Origin: JAJRRS01 sp965230275
GTDB lineage: Bacteria; Planctomycetota; Phycisphaerae; Phycisphaerales; Phycisphaeraceae
Length of the DNA stretch: 64,000 nt
Direction: 5' to 3'
Assembly (NCBI GenBank): GCA_965230275.1
Contig: CBDDKO010000002.1
Coordinates: 1,674,001-1,738,000 of the forward strand
Below, piece after piece: positions 27,574 to 37,465 of this stretch. How positions within the stretch are numbered: position 1 is the first letter of the stretch; each line of letters opens with the position of its first letter. The translations under genes and the position numbers were made by a program. The notes beneath the pieces are model-generated. The model had not been told where the DNA came from. It was given only the letters and a program-made list of their open reading frames with translations, and did not search any database.

Positions 27574-27697
27574 CAAGCGGCAGGGCATGACAGAAGAACA
27601 TGGCGCGTCCAGGGCCTGTTCCCTACGGACGGCTCAATCCTCACGCCATAGAATGCCGATGAATAGCCTGCCCCATAGGCTTACACGAGGTATCCCC

Positions 27698-28540
27698 TTG
27701 CCCGAATCTGCTGAACAGAACGCCCCCGCCAGCACGACCACCCGCCCCAGCGCCGAACTGGCCGGCAAGGTCACCGTCGTCGATGCCGACTCCGAAGTCC
27801 GGCGGATGATGAAGGACACCGAGGGCTCGGCGCTGAAGAAGTACATGGCCCTGACCGTCGGCAAGCCGTCGCTGCTGTCACTGGTAAAGTACGAGCTGCT
27901 CACCGGACTGCTCGGCTCCCTCCCCGGGGCGTTGGGACTGGTCTTGCGTCAGAAGCTATATAGGCACATGTTCGCGAGCTGCGGCCGAAAGGTCGTCTTC
28001 GGACGCAATGTCACCATCCGTCACCCCCACCGCATCCGCTTCGGCGACAACGTCATCATCGACGACAACGCCGTCCTCGACGGCAAGGGCGAATCCGACA
28101 CCACCATCGAGATCGGCTCCGGCTCGATCGTCGGACGCAACAGCATCCTCAGCTGCAAGGGTGGATCGATCCGCCTGGCAGACAAGGTCAACATCTCCGT
28201 CAACTGCACGCTGATCAGCGAGACGCTGCTGAGCGTCGGCGAGAACGTGTTGATCGCCGGGCATTGCTACCTGATTGCAGGCGGCAACCACGGCCTGGAC
28301 CGAACGGACATCCCCATCCTCGATCAACCCCTGATCGAGAAAGGCGGTATTACGATCGAACAGCACTGCTGGCTCGGCGCTAACGTCACGGTACTCGATG
28401 GCGTGACGATCGGGCGTGACTCGGTCGCCGCCGCCGGTTCGGTTGTCACCAAGCCGGTCCCCGAATACCACATCGTCGGCGGCGTGCCCGCGAAGGTCCT
28501 TAAGAACCGCAAGGCACAATCCAATCAAGTGCAGGCCTGA
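27698..28540 (+). CDS. Left-handed beta-helix acyltransferase (hexapeptide family)
   Basis: From about residue 90 the protein consists of hexapeptide repeats (IRFGDNVIIDDNAVLDGKG, CWLGANVTVLDGVTIGRDSV). It ends in the typical VGGVPAKVLKNR tail of sugar O- or N-acetyltransferases (WcaF/maltose-acetyltransferase type). The N-terminal 85 residues are helical and unassigned. It probably decorates a polysaccharide precursor. The start is uncertain: TTG 27698 has GAGG 7 nt upstream, ATGs at 27653 and 27659 lack a good site, and a frame remains open to 27587. Confidence 0.8.
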   Translation: MPESAEQNAPASTTTRPSAELAGKVTVVDADSEVRRMMKDTEGSALKKYMALTVGKPSLLSLVKYELLTGLLGSLPGALGLVLRQKLYRHMFASCGRKVVFGRNVTIRHPHRIRFGDNVIIDDNAVLDGKGESDTTIEIGSGSIVGRNSILSCKGGSIRLADKVNISVNCTLISETLLSVGENVLIAGHCYLIAGGNHGLDRTDIPILDQPLIEKGGITIEQHCWLGANVTVLDGVTIGRDSVAAAGSVVTKPVPEYHIVGGVPAKVLKNRKAQSNQVQA

Positions 28541-28552
28541 TTGATCGCTGCC

Positions 28553-29746
28553 TCATGCGGCATTGGAACAGGGCTGTTCGCCCTCGCCTGACATGCCGAT
28601 GGGTAGATTGGGTTCCATAAGAAGAACATCACTGTCGGGCCAGGGCCAGCTGATCCGTGCTAACGCCCGACGAGCACAAGACCAGTAGCCGTTCAAACAT
28701 ACGCGGTAGAACCTTACACCCAGCCCAATGATCCCGCCACGGTCGATCCCCCTGGGGACGACAAGCCTGTCGCCGCGCAGCACCTGCCAATCATGTCGCC
28801 GACGTGCCCGACCAACCACTCTGCGATCGGCGGCGAGTGCCGGGAGCATCCCCACAAGCCTGCGAAGTGCCCCGAAGTACGCGCCACCCTTACCCATCAC
28901 CAGCATCACCACAAACAACAACGGTTCGTGGATCAACAGCACGGGCATGATCAATACAAGCGTGCGCAGCTGGAAGTTCTTGAGCATGAAGTGCCAGCGA
29001 TTGCAGAGCTGATGCGTGTAGAACATGCTGCCGCGCTTGCGGTGGTGGTGAAGCACCGTCGCCTCGGCCGGCTCGACGATATCGAAACCGCTGGTCGTCA
29101 TCCGGTAAGCGAACTCGCCGTCGGTCTTGCCGAAGAAGTAGCGCTCCTCGAAGAGCCCGGCACGGATGGCGGCGTCTTTGCGGATCAGCGGGGCGCAGCC
29201 GCTGGCCAGGCCCACGCGCTTGACCGCACCGGACATCGAACTCACCGGGATCGGATCGACGTCTGCGCTGGCTTCAGCCAGGAAGTGGACCCATGTCCTG
29301 CGGTACTGGACCGTATCCGGGCGGTCGGCGTAGAGCACCACCGGCGTCGCGATGCCGATCCGCTCGCTGGCCCCGATCGTCTGTCTAAGTAGCTTCACCG
29401 TACCGGGCAATAGCTGCACATCCGCGTCCATCACCAGCACAAAGGGCGTGCCGCTGTCTTGCACCGCGCGGTTTCTTGCCGGATTCGGCCCGTCGTTGCT
29501 GGCTAAATGAACCACGCGCACGTCCGGGTAGTGCTCGGCGACCCAGTCGCCGGTCCCGTCCGTGCCAGCCACGTCGTAGACGGTGACCCGCTCCCAGGGG
29601 CAACCGTTGTCGGCGATGCCTTGCATGCAAGCACCGATGCTCTTCATCGCGTCATGCGCCACCACCGCCACGCAGACATCATCGGGGAAGCCTTTCACGG
29701 CTACCGCATCTAAATGCATGCTGGATACGTCGGACTGATGGGGCAT
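28553..29746 (-). CDS. GT2 family glycosyltransferase
   Basis: The 397-residue GT2 enzyme has VCVAVVAHDAMKSIGACMQG at the N terminus, NDGPNPARNRAVQDS, and the metal/nucleotide motif VMDADVQLLPG near residue 100. A hydrophobic stretch near 255-285 may anchor it to the membrane. It is the only gene of the central polysaccharide locus on the minus strand, converging with the acyltransferase at 12 nt. Its 5' side faces the large secreted protein gene, so it has its own promoter in the 29.75-30.1 kb gap. Confidence 0.82.
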   Translation of the reverse strand: MPHQSDVSSMHLDAVAVKGFPDDVCVAVVAHDAMKSIGACMQGIADNGCPWERVTVYDVAGTDGTGDWVAEHYPDVRVVHLASNDGPNPARNRAVQDSGTPFVLVMDADVQLLPGTVKLLRQTIGASERIGIATPVVLYADRPDTVQYRRTWVHFLAEASADVDPIPVSSMSGAVKRVGLASGCAPLIRKDAAIRAGLFEERYFFGKTDGEFAYRMTTSGFDIVEPAEATVLHHHRKRGSMFYTHQLCNRWHFMLKNFQLRTLVLIMPVLLIHEPLLFVVMLVMGKGGAYFGALRRLVGMLPALAADRRVVGRARRRHDWQVLRGDRLVVPRGIDRGGIIGLGVRFYRVCLNGYWSCARRALARISWPWPDSDVLLMEPNLPIGMSGEGEQPCSNAA

Positions 29747-30114
29747 TGGTACTCACCGCCTTAACCGCCGCAGCACGTCCCTCGGATCAATACCCGGCCT
29801 CGGCCGCGAGCCTGGCTACGCCCGGAGTAGCATCATCGGCACACTACGGCATCAGGCTCAATAGCCATATGGATACGCACCCTGCACGGCCATCACCGCG
29901 TGATACGCGCCGCGTCCCATAACTCTACGCTCCGCCTGCCGGTCGTGCCGGTCTCAATGATTTTACCGGCAAGGCAAGCTACGGAGACCAAGGCGACCAG
30001 ATAATTTTGAGACTCTGGGTTGCCTTTAATGGGCTGTATTCGTGACTTTCCCTGATTCCAGCGCCAGTACGTGCGTTGATCCAGGGAAAACCCAAAGTAG
30101 TTAGGGAGTGAGTC
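29747..30114. other. Divergent intergenic region with a leader hairpin
   Basis: No gene is supported in these 368 bases between divergent genes. Upstream of the 30115 gene, TTTCCCTG (30047-30054) pairs with CAGGGAAA (30082-30089), giving an 8-bp stem around a 27-nt loop in the leader. The ribosome site GGGAG follows closely. No known riboswitch consensus was recognised. Confidence 0.35.
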
Positions 30115-33100
30115 ATGAGTCGATTTATCCAACACCGCAAGCTGATCGTCGGGCTCTTCAAATGCCGCGTGGTCCCGGTCCTAGTGGCCTGTGCCGTACT
30201 CGCCATCGCCGCCGCCCCGGCCAAGGCCGCCGATCCTGTGATCCAGCAGGTGCTTGGTGTTGACTTTGATGCCGTAGTCAACGGCAAGACCAACATCACC
30301 GCCCGTGTCGGCGGCGACCCCGATCAGGTCGTCTTCGCACTCAGCGGCCCGGTCTCACGGACCAGCATCCGTACAGGACCCACCTACTTCTTCCTCAGCA
30401 ACGTCAGCGGCAAGCCGCGCTACTGGAACACCGGCAACAGCCCCGAAGGCGCGTACACCATGAACGTCCGCGCCATCAAGGACGGGCGCGTCGCAGACTC
30501 GGTCGTCATCAACTTCACCATCGACCACGACGCCGTCGAGCAGAACTCGCTGGCCCGCAAGACGCGCCTCCGCACCGGTACACTTGCCGGCGGCTCGAAC
30601 CCCGTCACCCCCGCCAGCGCCTCCAGCAGCGAAAACACCGTCACCTCCGACGCCAAGCGATCCACGCAGCCGGTCGTTAACTTCGCTAGCGACGCCATCG
30701 ATACCTTTGAGCGCGGCTCCAATGAAGAAGTCGTCATCACCATCAACGGCGACATGGCCGGCAACGCCGACATCCTCGCCATCGCCTGGGACCACGATCG
30801 CCGACAGATCGTCGACGCCTTCGCCCATAACGTGGACCCGAGCAATCCTCGCATCACCGCCGACAAACTCGAGCTGCTACCCGATGGCAGGATGCAGATC
30901 CAGCTGCTGTACCGCGAACAGTCCACCATCCAGTACAAGCGCCTTCACGACGTCACCATCGTTGACCCGACAGACGTGGAGGACATCACCGACAACTCGA
31001 CCCCGGTGCAGACCAACCCGACCAAGATCGTCGACGTCAGCGGTATCGAGTCCGGCGTAGTCCTCAGCGGTGAGGTTGATGTCGAAGCGGCCGTCACCGG
31101 TGATGATCCCGACCAGGTCATCTTCAACGTCACAGGCCCCGAAGAGCTGACCGTCATCCAGAAGAACGCCCCGTTCGCCTTCCCCGCCGACGGCGTCGCC
31201 TGGGACACCACCAAGCACGCCAACGGCCAGTACAGCATGACCGTCTCCACGCTGATCAACGGCGAGCAGTCGGACACCCGCACCATCAACTTCACGATCA
31301 ACAACGCCGTCACCGTCCCCGACCCTGTCGTCGCCTTCCCGGCTAACGCCCCCGCGACCTACCGCCTCGGTGAGGGCATCGACGTGCCCTTCACCGTCGA
31401 CCGTGAGCTGCCCGAGAACGCCACCGTGCTGGTCCTCGCCTGGAGCGAGGCGACCTGGGGCATGGTCAGCGAGTTCGCACACTACAACGACAACGGCCCA
31501 TGGATCATCCCCGCCGAGAAGATGGCGCTGCTCCAGCCCGGCCGTGCCCAGCTGCAGCTGGTCTACCGCGCTGATAACCAGGCCGTGTACAAGCGCACCC
31601 TCGACATCGAGGTCCTCGCTGCCTACAGCGACCAGACCGACAACGGCGGCGCTGCTGATAGCGGCTCCGACAGCGGCAACAGCGGCTCGGTCGCTGATGA
31701 CACCACTACCAATACCGACACCTCGGATAACAACGACAACTCCACCGCCGACAACAGCGGTTCGGACGCCGGCTCCGGCAACCCGGGCAGCGGTTCTTCC
31801 GGCGGGTCGGATTCCGGCTCTGCCGACAGCGGCAGCGGCTCGGACAGCACCGACACCGGCGACACCACGCCCCCGCCTTCGGTCACCAACACCGCGCAGA
31901 GCAGCGTGCTGGGCATGAACCTGTCTTTCGTCACCTACTGGACACGTGAATGGGTCTTCGTCAACCTGCTCGACCAGTCCAAGGGCTGGACCAGCACGAA
32001 CACCGGCGGCCAGCCCTACGACGCCGGCCGCAGCGTCAGCACCGACGCCAACGGTTGGCCCCTGCTCGGCAACGGCCAGGCCGCCTTCGTCATCACCATG
32101 AACGGTCACGACGGGCACTACCCCGGCGGCAAGTACATCTGCACCTACGAAGGCGAGGGCGACATCGTCTTCGAGTGGGACGCCAAGAACGGCGCAAGCC
32201 AGCCCGGCCGGATCGAGGTCAACGTCACCCCGTCCAACAACGGCATCTACATGCGGATCGAAAACTCGAACCCGGGCAACCACGTCCGCAACGTCCGCCT
32301 GGTCCACGAATCGCTCGTCGATCACGACAGCGCGTACCACCCGCTGTTCGTCGAACGGCTCAAGCCCTTCAAGACCCTGCGCTTCATGGACTGGCAGCGC
32401 ACCAACACGACGCACCAGCGCGTCTGGTCCGACCGCATCACCCCCAGCTACCACACGCAGGGCGAGCGCGGCGGCGTGTCGATCGAACGGATGATCGAGC
32501 TGTGCAACGAGCTGGGCGCCGACCCGTGGTTCTGCATGCCGGCCCAGGCCGACGACGACTACATCCGCCGCTTCGCGCAGATGGTCAAGGCCCGCCTGCA
32601 CCCGGACGCCAAGGTCTACGTCGAGTGGTCCAACGAGGTCTGGAACGGCCAGTTCGAGGTCCACAAGTGGATCAAGGAAGATACCGGCAGCGGCTCGCTG
32701 TCCTTCCCCTTCTTCGACAAGTGGGCCGCGGAAGCCCGGCGCGACTTCGACATCTGGAGCGACGTCTGGAGCGATCAGCCCGACCGACTCGTCCGCGTCG
32801 CCGCCAGCCAGGCCGCCAACATCTGGGTCACCAAGCAACTGGCCCAGCGGATGAACGGCAAGTTCGACGCGATCTCCTGCTCGACCTACTTCGGGATCCC
32901 CCACCCGGTCGAGAAGACGCTCACCAGCTCAACCACCGTTGATGAAATCATCGATATGCTCGAAGAGAACGTCGTGACCGATAACCGCAAGTTCTACAAC
33001 GAGCACGGCGACCTCTGCCGGCAGTACACCGGCGAGCTGGGTCGGCACATCAAGCTCATCGCCTACGAAGGCGGTCAGCACCTGGCCGACGGCGGGATGA

Positions 33101-33360
33101 ACAAGCCGCACAAGAACGCCCTGATCGCGGCGCAGGATCACCCGAAGATGTATGATCTGTACCAGCAGAACATGCTCGAGTTCGAGCGGGCGGGTGGCTC
33201 GGCCAACGTGATGTTCAACTACGTCGGCCGCCGCGACCAGTGGGGCTCCTGGGGCCACCTGCAGTACCAGGACCAACCCACCGAAGACTCGCTGAAGTTC
33301 AAGGCGATGCTCGACTACCCCGGCTCCCAGAAACGGCTGGAGCTGACCACCTTCGATTGA
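30115..33360 (+). CDS. Large secreted GH-like protein with duplicated beta-sandwich modules
   Basis: The 1081-residue protein has a signal peptide (cleavage near AKA-AD, residue 38). The N-terminal half is an A-B-A-B arrangement. Module A (about 40-140 and 300-396) shares DPDQVxF, YxMxVxxxxxG and INFTI. Module B (about 183-288 and 400-505) shares AIAWD/VLAWS and QLxYR. A low-complexity Ser/Gly/Asp/Thr linker fills 505-590. The C-terminal half (595-1080) resembles clan-A glycoside hydrolases: EWSNEVWNGQ with Glu841 as acid/base and AYEGGQH with Glu985 as nucleophile, as found in uncharacterised planctomycete proteins. It is predicted to be extracellular and act on glycans; the substrate is unknown. 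Confidence 0.75.
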   Translation: MSRFIQHRKLIVGLFKCRVVPVLVACAVLAIAAAPAKAADPVIQQVLGVDFDAVVNGKTNITARVGGDPDQVVFALSGPVSRTSIRTGPTYFFLSNVSGKPRYWNTGNSPEGAYTMNVRAIKDGRVADSVVINFTIDHDAVEQNSLARKTRLRTGTLAGGSNPVTPASASSSENTVTSDAKRSTQPVVNFASDAIDTFERGSNEEVVITINGDMAGNADILAIAWDHDRRQIVDAFAHNVDPSNPRITADKLELLPDGRMQIQLLYREQSTIQYKRLHDVTIVDPTDVEDITDNSTPVQTNPTKIVDVSGIESGVVLSGEVDVEAAVTGDDPDQVIFNVTGPEELTVIQKNAPFAFPADGVAWDTTKHANGQYSMTVSTLINGEQSDTRTINFTINNAVTVPDPVVAFPANAPATYRLGEGIDVPFTVDRELPENATVLVLAWSEATWGMVSEFAHYNDNGPWIIPAEKMALLQPGRAQLQLVYRADNQAVYKRTLDIEVLAAYSDQTDNGGAADSGSDSGNSGSVADDTTTNTDTSDNNDNSTADNSGSDAGSGNPGSGSSGGSDSGSADSGSGSDSTDTGDTTPPPSVTNTAQSSVLGMNLSFVTYWTREWVFVNLLDQSKGWTSTNTGGQPYDAGRSVSTDANGWPLLGNGQAAFVITMNGHDGHYPGGKYICTYEGEGDIVFEWDAKNGASQPGRIEVNVTPSNNGIYMRIENSNPGNHVRNVRLVHESLVDHDSAYHPLFVERLKPFKTLRFMDWQRTNTTHQRVWSDRITPSYHTQGERGGVSIERMIELCNELGADPWFCMPAQADDDYIRRFAQMVKARLHPDAKVYVEWSNEVWNGQFEVHKWIKEDTGSGSLSFPFFDKWAAEARRDFDIWSDVWSDQPDRLVRVAASQAANIWVTKQLAQRMNGKFDAISCSTYFGIPHPVEKTLTSSTTVDEIIDMLEENVVTDNRKFYNEHGDLCRQYTGELGRHIKLIAYEGGQHLADGGMNKPHKNALIAAQDHPKMYDLYQQNMLEFERAGGSANVMFNYVGRRDQWGSWGHLQYQDQPTEDSLKFKAMLDYPGSQKRLELTTFD

Positions 33361-33373
33361 TCAGGGAACAAAC

Positions 33374-34915
33374 TTGGGTCCAGGCAAGCCAAGTCAAAAC
33401 CTAAACGGTTCGTCAGAACCGACCCCCCCGGAAGCGCCCCCGGATAGCCCGAACACCTCGGGTGACCCGGGGGCGGTCCGCGTGACAGGTGATGAAGGAT
33501 CGACACCGGTCGACGGCCCGGCTAAGGAGACCCGGTCGAGCGTCAGGGACCTGGCCGTGCGCGGCTCGGTCTGGGCGCTGGGCGGCAACCTCAGCCAGCA
33601 GTTCATCCGCCTGGCCAGCAACTTGTTGCTTACCCGGCTGCTGTTGCCCGAGGCGTTCGGGTTGATGGCCATCGTCAACGTCGTGCTGATCGGGCTGCAG
33701 CTGTTCTCCGACATCGGGATCGGCCCGAGCATCATCCAGCACAAGCGCGGCGAAGAACCCGCTTTCTACAACACCGCCTGGACGATCCAGATCATCCGCG
33801 GCCTGATCCTCGCGGCCGCCGCGGTCGTCATCGTATCGCCTTTGCTCTACCTGCTCGGGGGGATCATGGCGAACTATTCTCCGGGCGACGAACAGCCGGT
33901 CTACACCGATCCGATGCTCATCCCGCTGATCTGCGTCGGTTCGTTGACAGCGCTCATCGGCGGGTTCAACTCGACCAAGCTCTTCACCGCCAACCGGCGG
34001 CTGGCGATGGGCCGGCTGATGATGATCGAGGTCGGCGTGCAGGGGTTGGGCGTGGTCGCGATGGCGAGCTGGGCCTGGTATTACCAGAGTGTCTGGGCGC
34101 TGATCGGCGGCGGGCTCGTGCAGGCCTGGCTGAAGATGCTGCTCAGCCATACGGCGCTGCCCGGGGAGAACAACCGCTTCTACTTTGAACGCGACGCCTT
34201 CAACGACCTGATCCGATTCGGTCGGTGGATCTTCCTGAGCACGGCCGCGCTGTTCGTCGCGGCGCAGGGCGACCGGCTGATGCTGGGCGTGTACGTCGCC
34301 AAGGAAGTGCTGGGCGTATACAGCATCGCGTACTTTTTGTCTGAAGCCCTGGCGCAGATGATCGAGTTCGTCAGCAGGCGCGTCTTCATGCCGGCGTTCA
34401 GTCATGTTGCACGGGACAATCCTGAGCGGCTCAGACTGAATTATTATAGAGTCCGCCTGCGCCTCGATGCGCTGACGCTCCCGGCGGCCGGGGCGTTGAT
34501 CATGCTCGGGTCGGACATGGTGGACATCTTGTATTCCGACGACTACGCCGAAGCGGGGTGGATGCTTGAGGTCCTGGCGATCCGTGTGGCGCTGGCGTGT
34601 ACGTTGCCGGCGTCGGTCGCGTGCCTGTTGGCGCTGGGGGACTCCAAGAGCGTCTTCGCCGGGAACCTCGGCAAGACGATCGTTCTGCTGGCGGGCATCC
34701 CCCTGGGCTGGCACTTCTACGGTTTCGCCGGGATCATCTGGGCGATCGCGTTATCGGAACTCGGGTCGCTGCCGATCCTCTGGTGGCGGATGGCCCGTCA
34801 CGGGATGCTCAGGCCCAGCCGAGAGGCCCTAGCGCTGGTTTTCGTGGGGGTAGGGATCGGTCTGGGCTGGCTGGTGAGCTGGGCCCTGGTCTCGATGGGG
34901 CTCTCCTCGCCGTAA
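33374..34915 (+). CDS. Polysaccharide flippase (Wzx/MurJ-like oligosaccharide transporter)
   Basis: The 513-residue protein has a 50-residue Pro/Ser/Thr-rich cytoplasmic leader and about 12-14 membrane helices. The start of the transporter domain, LAVRGSVWALGGNLSQQFIR, and TRLLLPEAFGLMAIVNV match the PST/Polysacc_synt_3 flippases that move lipid-linked repeat units across the inner membrane. The gene begins 13 nt after the secreted GH-like gene, with a TTG start at 33374 and an AGGGA site upstream. A GTG near 33480 is an alternative, because the leader is not conserved. It is the only flippase in the locus. Confidence 0.88.
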   Translation: MGPGKPSQNLNGSSEPTPPEAPPDSPNTSGDPGAVRVTGDEGSTPVDGPAKETRSSVRDLAVRGSVWALGGNLSQQFIRLASNLLLTRLLLPEAFGLMAIVNVVLIGLQLFSDIGIGPSIIQHKRGEEPAFYNTAWTIQIIRGLILAAAAVVIVSPLLYLLGGIMANYSPGDEQPVYTDPMLIPLICVGSLTALIGGFNSTKLFTANRRLAMGRLMMIEVGVQGLGVVAMASWAWYYQSVWALIGGGLVQAWLKMLLSHTALPGENNRFYFERDAFNDLIRFGRWIFLSTAALFVAAQGDRLMLGVYVAKEVLGVYSIAYFLSEALAQMIEFVSRRVFMPAFSHVARDNPERLRLNYYRVRLRLDALTLPAAGALIMLGSDMVDILYSDDYAEAGWMLEVLAIRVALACTLPASVACLLALGDSKSVFAGNLGKTIVLLAGIPLGWHFYGFAGIIWAIALSELGSLPILWWRMARHGMLRPSREALALVFVGVGIGLGWLVSWALVSMGLSSP

Positions 34916-35041
34916 AGGTGTCTTAGGATAAGACTTTGCCATAGCGCCAAACCCCGATCGCCGATGAACGTAATATTGATCCCGGGCAGGATGTGCCGTT
35001 TTGTCCGATAACCACGACGCCACGCGAGGCAAGCCGACTCC

Positions 35042-36481
35042 ATGAATGCCCTGGTCACCATCAGCCTGTTAGGGTGGACGCCCGTCGTGCTGCTGCTGTT
35101 CCTGATGATGCAGCCGCGGCGCGCGGTGATCACGGCGTTCGTCGCCGCCTGGCTGTTCCTGCCGGTCAAGGTCCCGGACATGCTGATGATTGTCGGCCTG
35201 CCCGAGCTGGACAAGATGACCGTCACCTGCCTGGCGGTGCTTCTGGGCACCTTCATCTTCGATCAGAACCGGCTGCTCTCCTTCCGCCCCAAGCCGTTCG
35301 ACATCCCGATGGCGATGTGGTGCGCCGTGCCGTTGTTCTCTTCCCTGACGAATACCGACTCCACGGTCTGGGGCCACCCGGGCATCCCAAGCCCGCTCTA
35401 CGACGGGCTGAGTGAAGTGCTCAAGCAGTCCGTCACCTGGGGGCTGCCCTACCTGATCGGCCGCGTCTACTTCAACAACCTGCCCGCGCTGCGCGAGCTA
35501 GCGATCGGGGTCTTCGTCGGCGGGTTGGTCTACATCCCGCTGTGCGCGTTCGAACTAAAGATGAGCCCGCAGCTTCACTACATTGTTTACGGCTCGCACC
35601 CGCACGCCGACTTCCGTCAGGCGATGCGCGGCGGCGGCTGGCGGCCGACGGTGTTCATGGCCCACGGCCTGATGGTCTCGCTCTGGATGGTGACGGCAAC
35701 GATGCTGGGCGCGTGGATGTGGTTCAGCGGGTCGCTGCGGAAGGTCGTCGGCATCCCGGTGCTGGTGCTGATCGTGCCGCTGCTGATCGTGGCGGTCTTG
35801 TGTAAGTCGATGGGTTCGCTGCTGCTGATGGTGGTGGGCCTGTGCACGCTCTACTTCGTGACGCGCACGCGGATGAGCTGGCCGATCATTGTGCTGATCG
35901 CCCTGGCGCCGACGTACATGTCACTGCGTGCGACGCAGGTGTGGGACGGGATGAACGCTGTGGAGCTGGCCGACACGCTCGCCGGCGAGAAGCGGGCCCA
36001 GTCGCTGGAGCTGCGGATGCGTAACGAGAACATCCTGACCGAGCGTGCGGTGGAGAAGCCGGTCTTCGGCTGGGCCGGGTGGGGCCGGTCGCGTGTGTTC
36101 GACCGCTGGGGCAAGGATATTTCGATCACCGACGGGATGTGGGTAATCGCGCTGGGCAAGCACGGCCTGGTCGGGCTGGTGTCGCTAACGGCGGTGATCC
36201 TACTGCCGGTCTGGCTGACCGTGAAACGCATCCCGGTACGGCTGTGGTCGCACCCCAAAGCCGCGCCCGCTGCTGCGCTGAGTGTTGTCCTTGTGCTTTA
36301 CATGGTTGACAACCTGCTCAACGCCATGATCAACCCGATGTTCATGCTGATGGCCGGCGCGTTGACCGCGCAGCAGGCGATCAAAGCACGGCCAAGACAA
36401 GCATCACCACAACCAAACACAAACACCGACACACCCGATACAGCAACACCCAACCACGACCCCGCACCCGAGGCCGCGTAG
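35042..36481 (+). CDS. O-antigen ligase/polymerase-like membrane protein
   Basis: The 479-residue polytopic protein has about 10-11 helices and one large periplasmic loop (about residues 295-375) containing RMRNENILTERAVEKPVFGW, the placement and G-W ending typical of Wzy_C/O-antigen-ligase domains. It would polymerise or ligate lipid-linked repeat units on the periplasmic side. The C-terminal 35 residues are a Pro/Thr-rich tail. The position between the flippase and a run of glycosyltransferases supports this role. Confidence 0.78.
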   Translation: MNALVTISLLGWTPVVLLLFLMMQPRRAVITAFVAAWLFLPVKVPDMLMIVGLPELDKMTVTCLAVLLGTFIFDQNRLLSFRPKPFDIPMAMWCAVPLFSSLTNTDSTVWGHPGIPSPLYDGLSEVLKQSVTWGLPYLIGRVYFNNLPALRELAIGVFVGGLVYIPLCAFELKMSPQLHYIVYGSHPHADFRQAMRGGGWRPTVFMAHGLMVSLWMVTATMLGAWMWFSGSLRKVVGIPVLVLIVPLLIVAVLCKSMGSLLLMVVGLCTLYFVTRTRMSWPIIVLIALAPTYMSLRATQVWDGMNAVELADTLAGEKRAQSLELRMRNENILTERAVEKPVFGWAGWGRSRVFDRWGKDISITDGMWVIALGKHGLVGLVSLTAVILLPVWLTVKRIPVRLWSHPKAAPAAALSVVLVLYMVDNLLNAMINPMFMLMAGALTAQQAIKARPRQASPQPNTNTDTPDTATPNHDPAPEAA

Positions 36482-36502
36482 ACATAGCGATTTACTACTG
36501 AC

Positions 36503-37465
36503 ATGAAACTGCTGATCGTCATCGTGAACTACCGCACAGCCGACCTCACCGTCGACTGCCTGTGGTCCCTCGTCGAGGAAGTCAAAAGCCTCGACGGGGT
36601 GCGCGTTGTCGTCACGGACAATCAGTCCGGCGACGATTCGCCGATGCGCATCCGCCAGGCGATCGACGACAACCAATGGGGCGGCTGGGCTGAGCTCATG
36701 CCGCTTGAGTGCAACGGCGGGTTTGCCTACGGCAACAACGAAGCCATCCGCCTCGCGCTGGCAAGCGAAGAACCTCCCGAGTTCGTGCTGCTGCTGAATC
36801 CCGACACGATCGTTCGGCCAAGCGGCATCACCACGCTCGTTGACTTCATGCGGGAGCGCTCTGACGTCGGCATCGCCGGCAGCCGGCTGGAAGACCCCGA
36901 CGGCACACCGCAGCGATCCGCCTTCCGCTTCCACTCGCTCGGCTCGGAGCTCGATGACGGCCTGCGCCTCGGCTTCATCTCAAGGCTGCTGCGCAACAAA
37001 TGCGTTGCCCCACCCGTGCGCGATGACATCCACCAAACCGACTGGGTCGCCGGCGCTTCGATGATCGTGCGCAAGGACGTGTTCGACCGCATCGGCCTGA
37101 TGGATGAGGCGTACTTCATGTACTACGAAGAGGTGGACTTCTGCCTGCGTGCCGCCCGGGCGGGTTGGCCCTGCTGGTACGTGCCCACCAGCCGCGTCGT
37201 GCACCTGGTCGGTCAGGCGTCCGGCGTCACCGTCCAGAACGTCAAGCCCAAACGCCGACCCGATTACTGGTTCGACTCGCGTCGCCGTTACTTCTTGAAA
37301 AACCACGGCGGGCTCTACAGCGCCCTGGTCGATATCGTCTGGGCCGCCGCCTTCGCGACCTTTCGCCTTAGGCGCTTCATCCAGCGCAAGCCCGATACCG
37401 ACCCGCCCAAACTGCTCACCGACTTCATCCGCCACAGCATCATCTTCAAAGGAGCCAAGGCATGA
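36503..37465 (+). CDS. GT2 family glycosyltransferase (rhamnosyltransferase-like)
   Basis: The 320-residue enzyme begins KLLIVIVNYRTADLTVDCLW, with VTDNQSGDDSP and the DxD-equivalent LLLNPDTIVRPSG. MDEAYFMYYEEVDFCLRARA-like residues near 205-220 place it with WbbL/RfbF-type rhamnosyltransferases that extend polysaccharide repeats. It starts a tightly coupled run: its stop overlaps the next start by 4 nt (ATGA at 37462). Confidence 0.87.
   Translation: MKLLIVIVNYRTADLTVDCLWSLVEEVKSLDGVRVVVTDNQSGDDSPMRIRQAIDDNQWGGWAELMPLECNGGFAYGNNEAIRLALASEEPPEFVLLLNPDTIVRPSGITTLVDFMRERSDVGIAGSRLEDPDGTPQRSAFRFHSLGSELDDGLRLGFISRLLRNKCVAPPVRDDIHQTDWVAGASMIVRKDVFDRIGLMDEAYFMYYEEVDFCLRAARAGWPCWYVPTSRVVHLVGQASGVTVQNVKPKRRPDYWFDSRRRYFLKNHGGLYSALVDIVWAAAFATFRLRRFIQRKPDTDPPKLLTDFIRHSIIFKGAKA

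Noticed and set aside
30000..30114. Cyclic-di-GMP riboswitch upstream of the large secreted protein
   Set aside because: A leader hairpin exists, but the conserved GEMM core sequence is absent.
30877..32904. A 675-codon minus-strand open frame
   Set aside because: It lies opposite the secreted GH-like gene, has the same composition artefact, and lacks a ribosome site.
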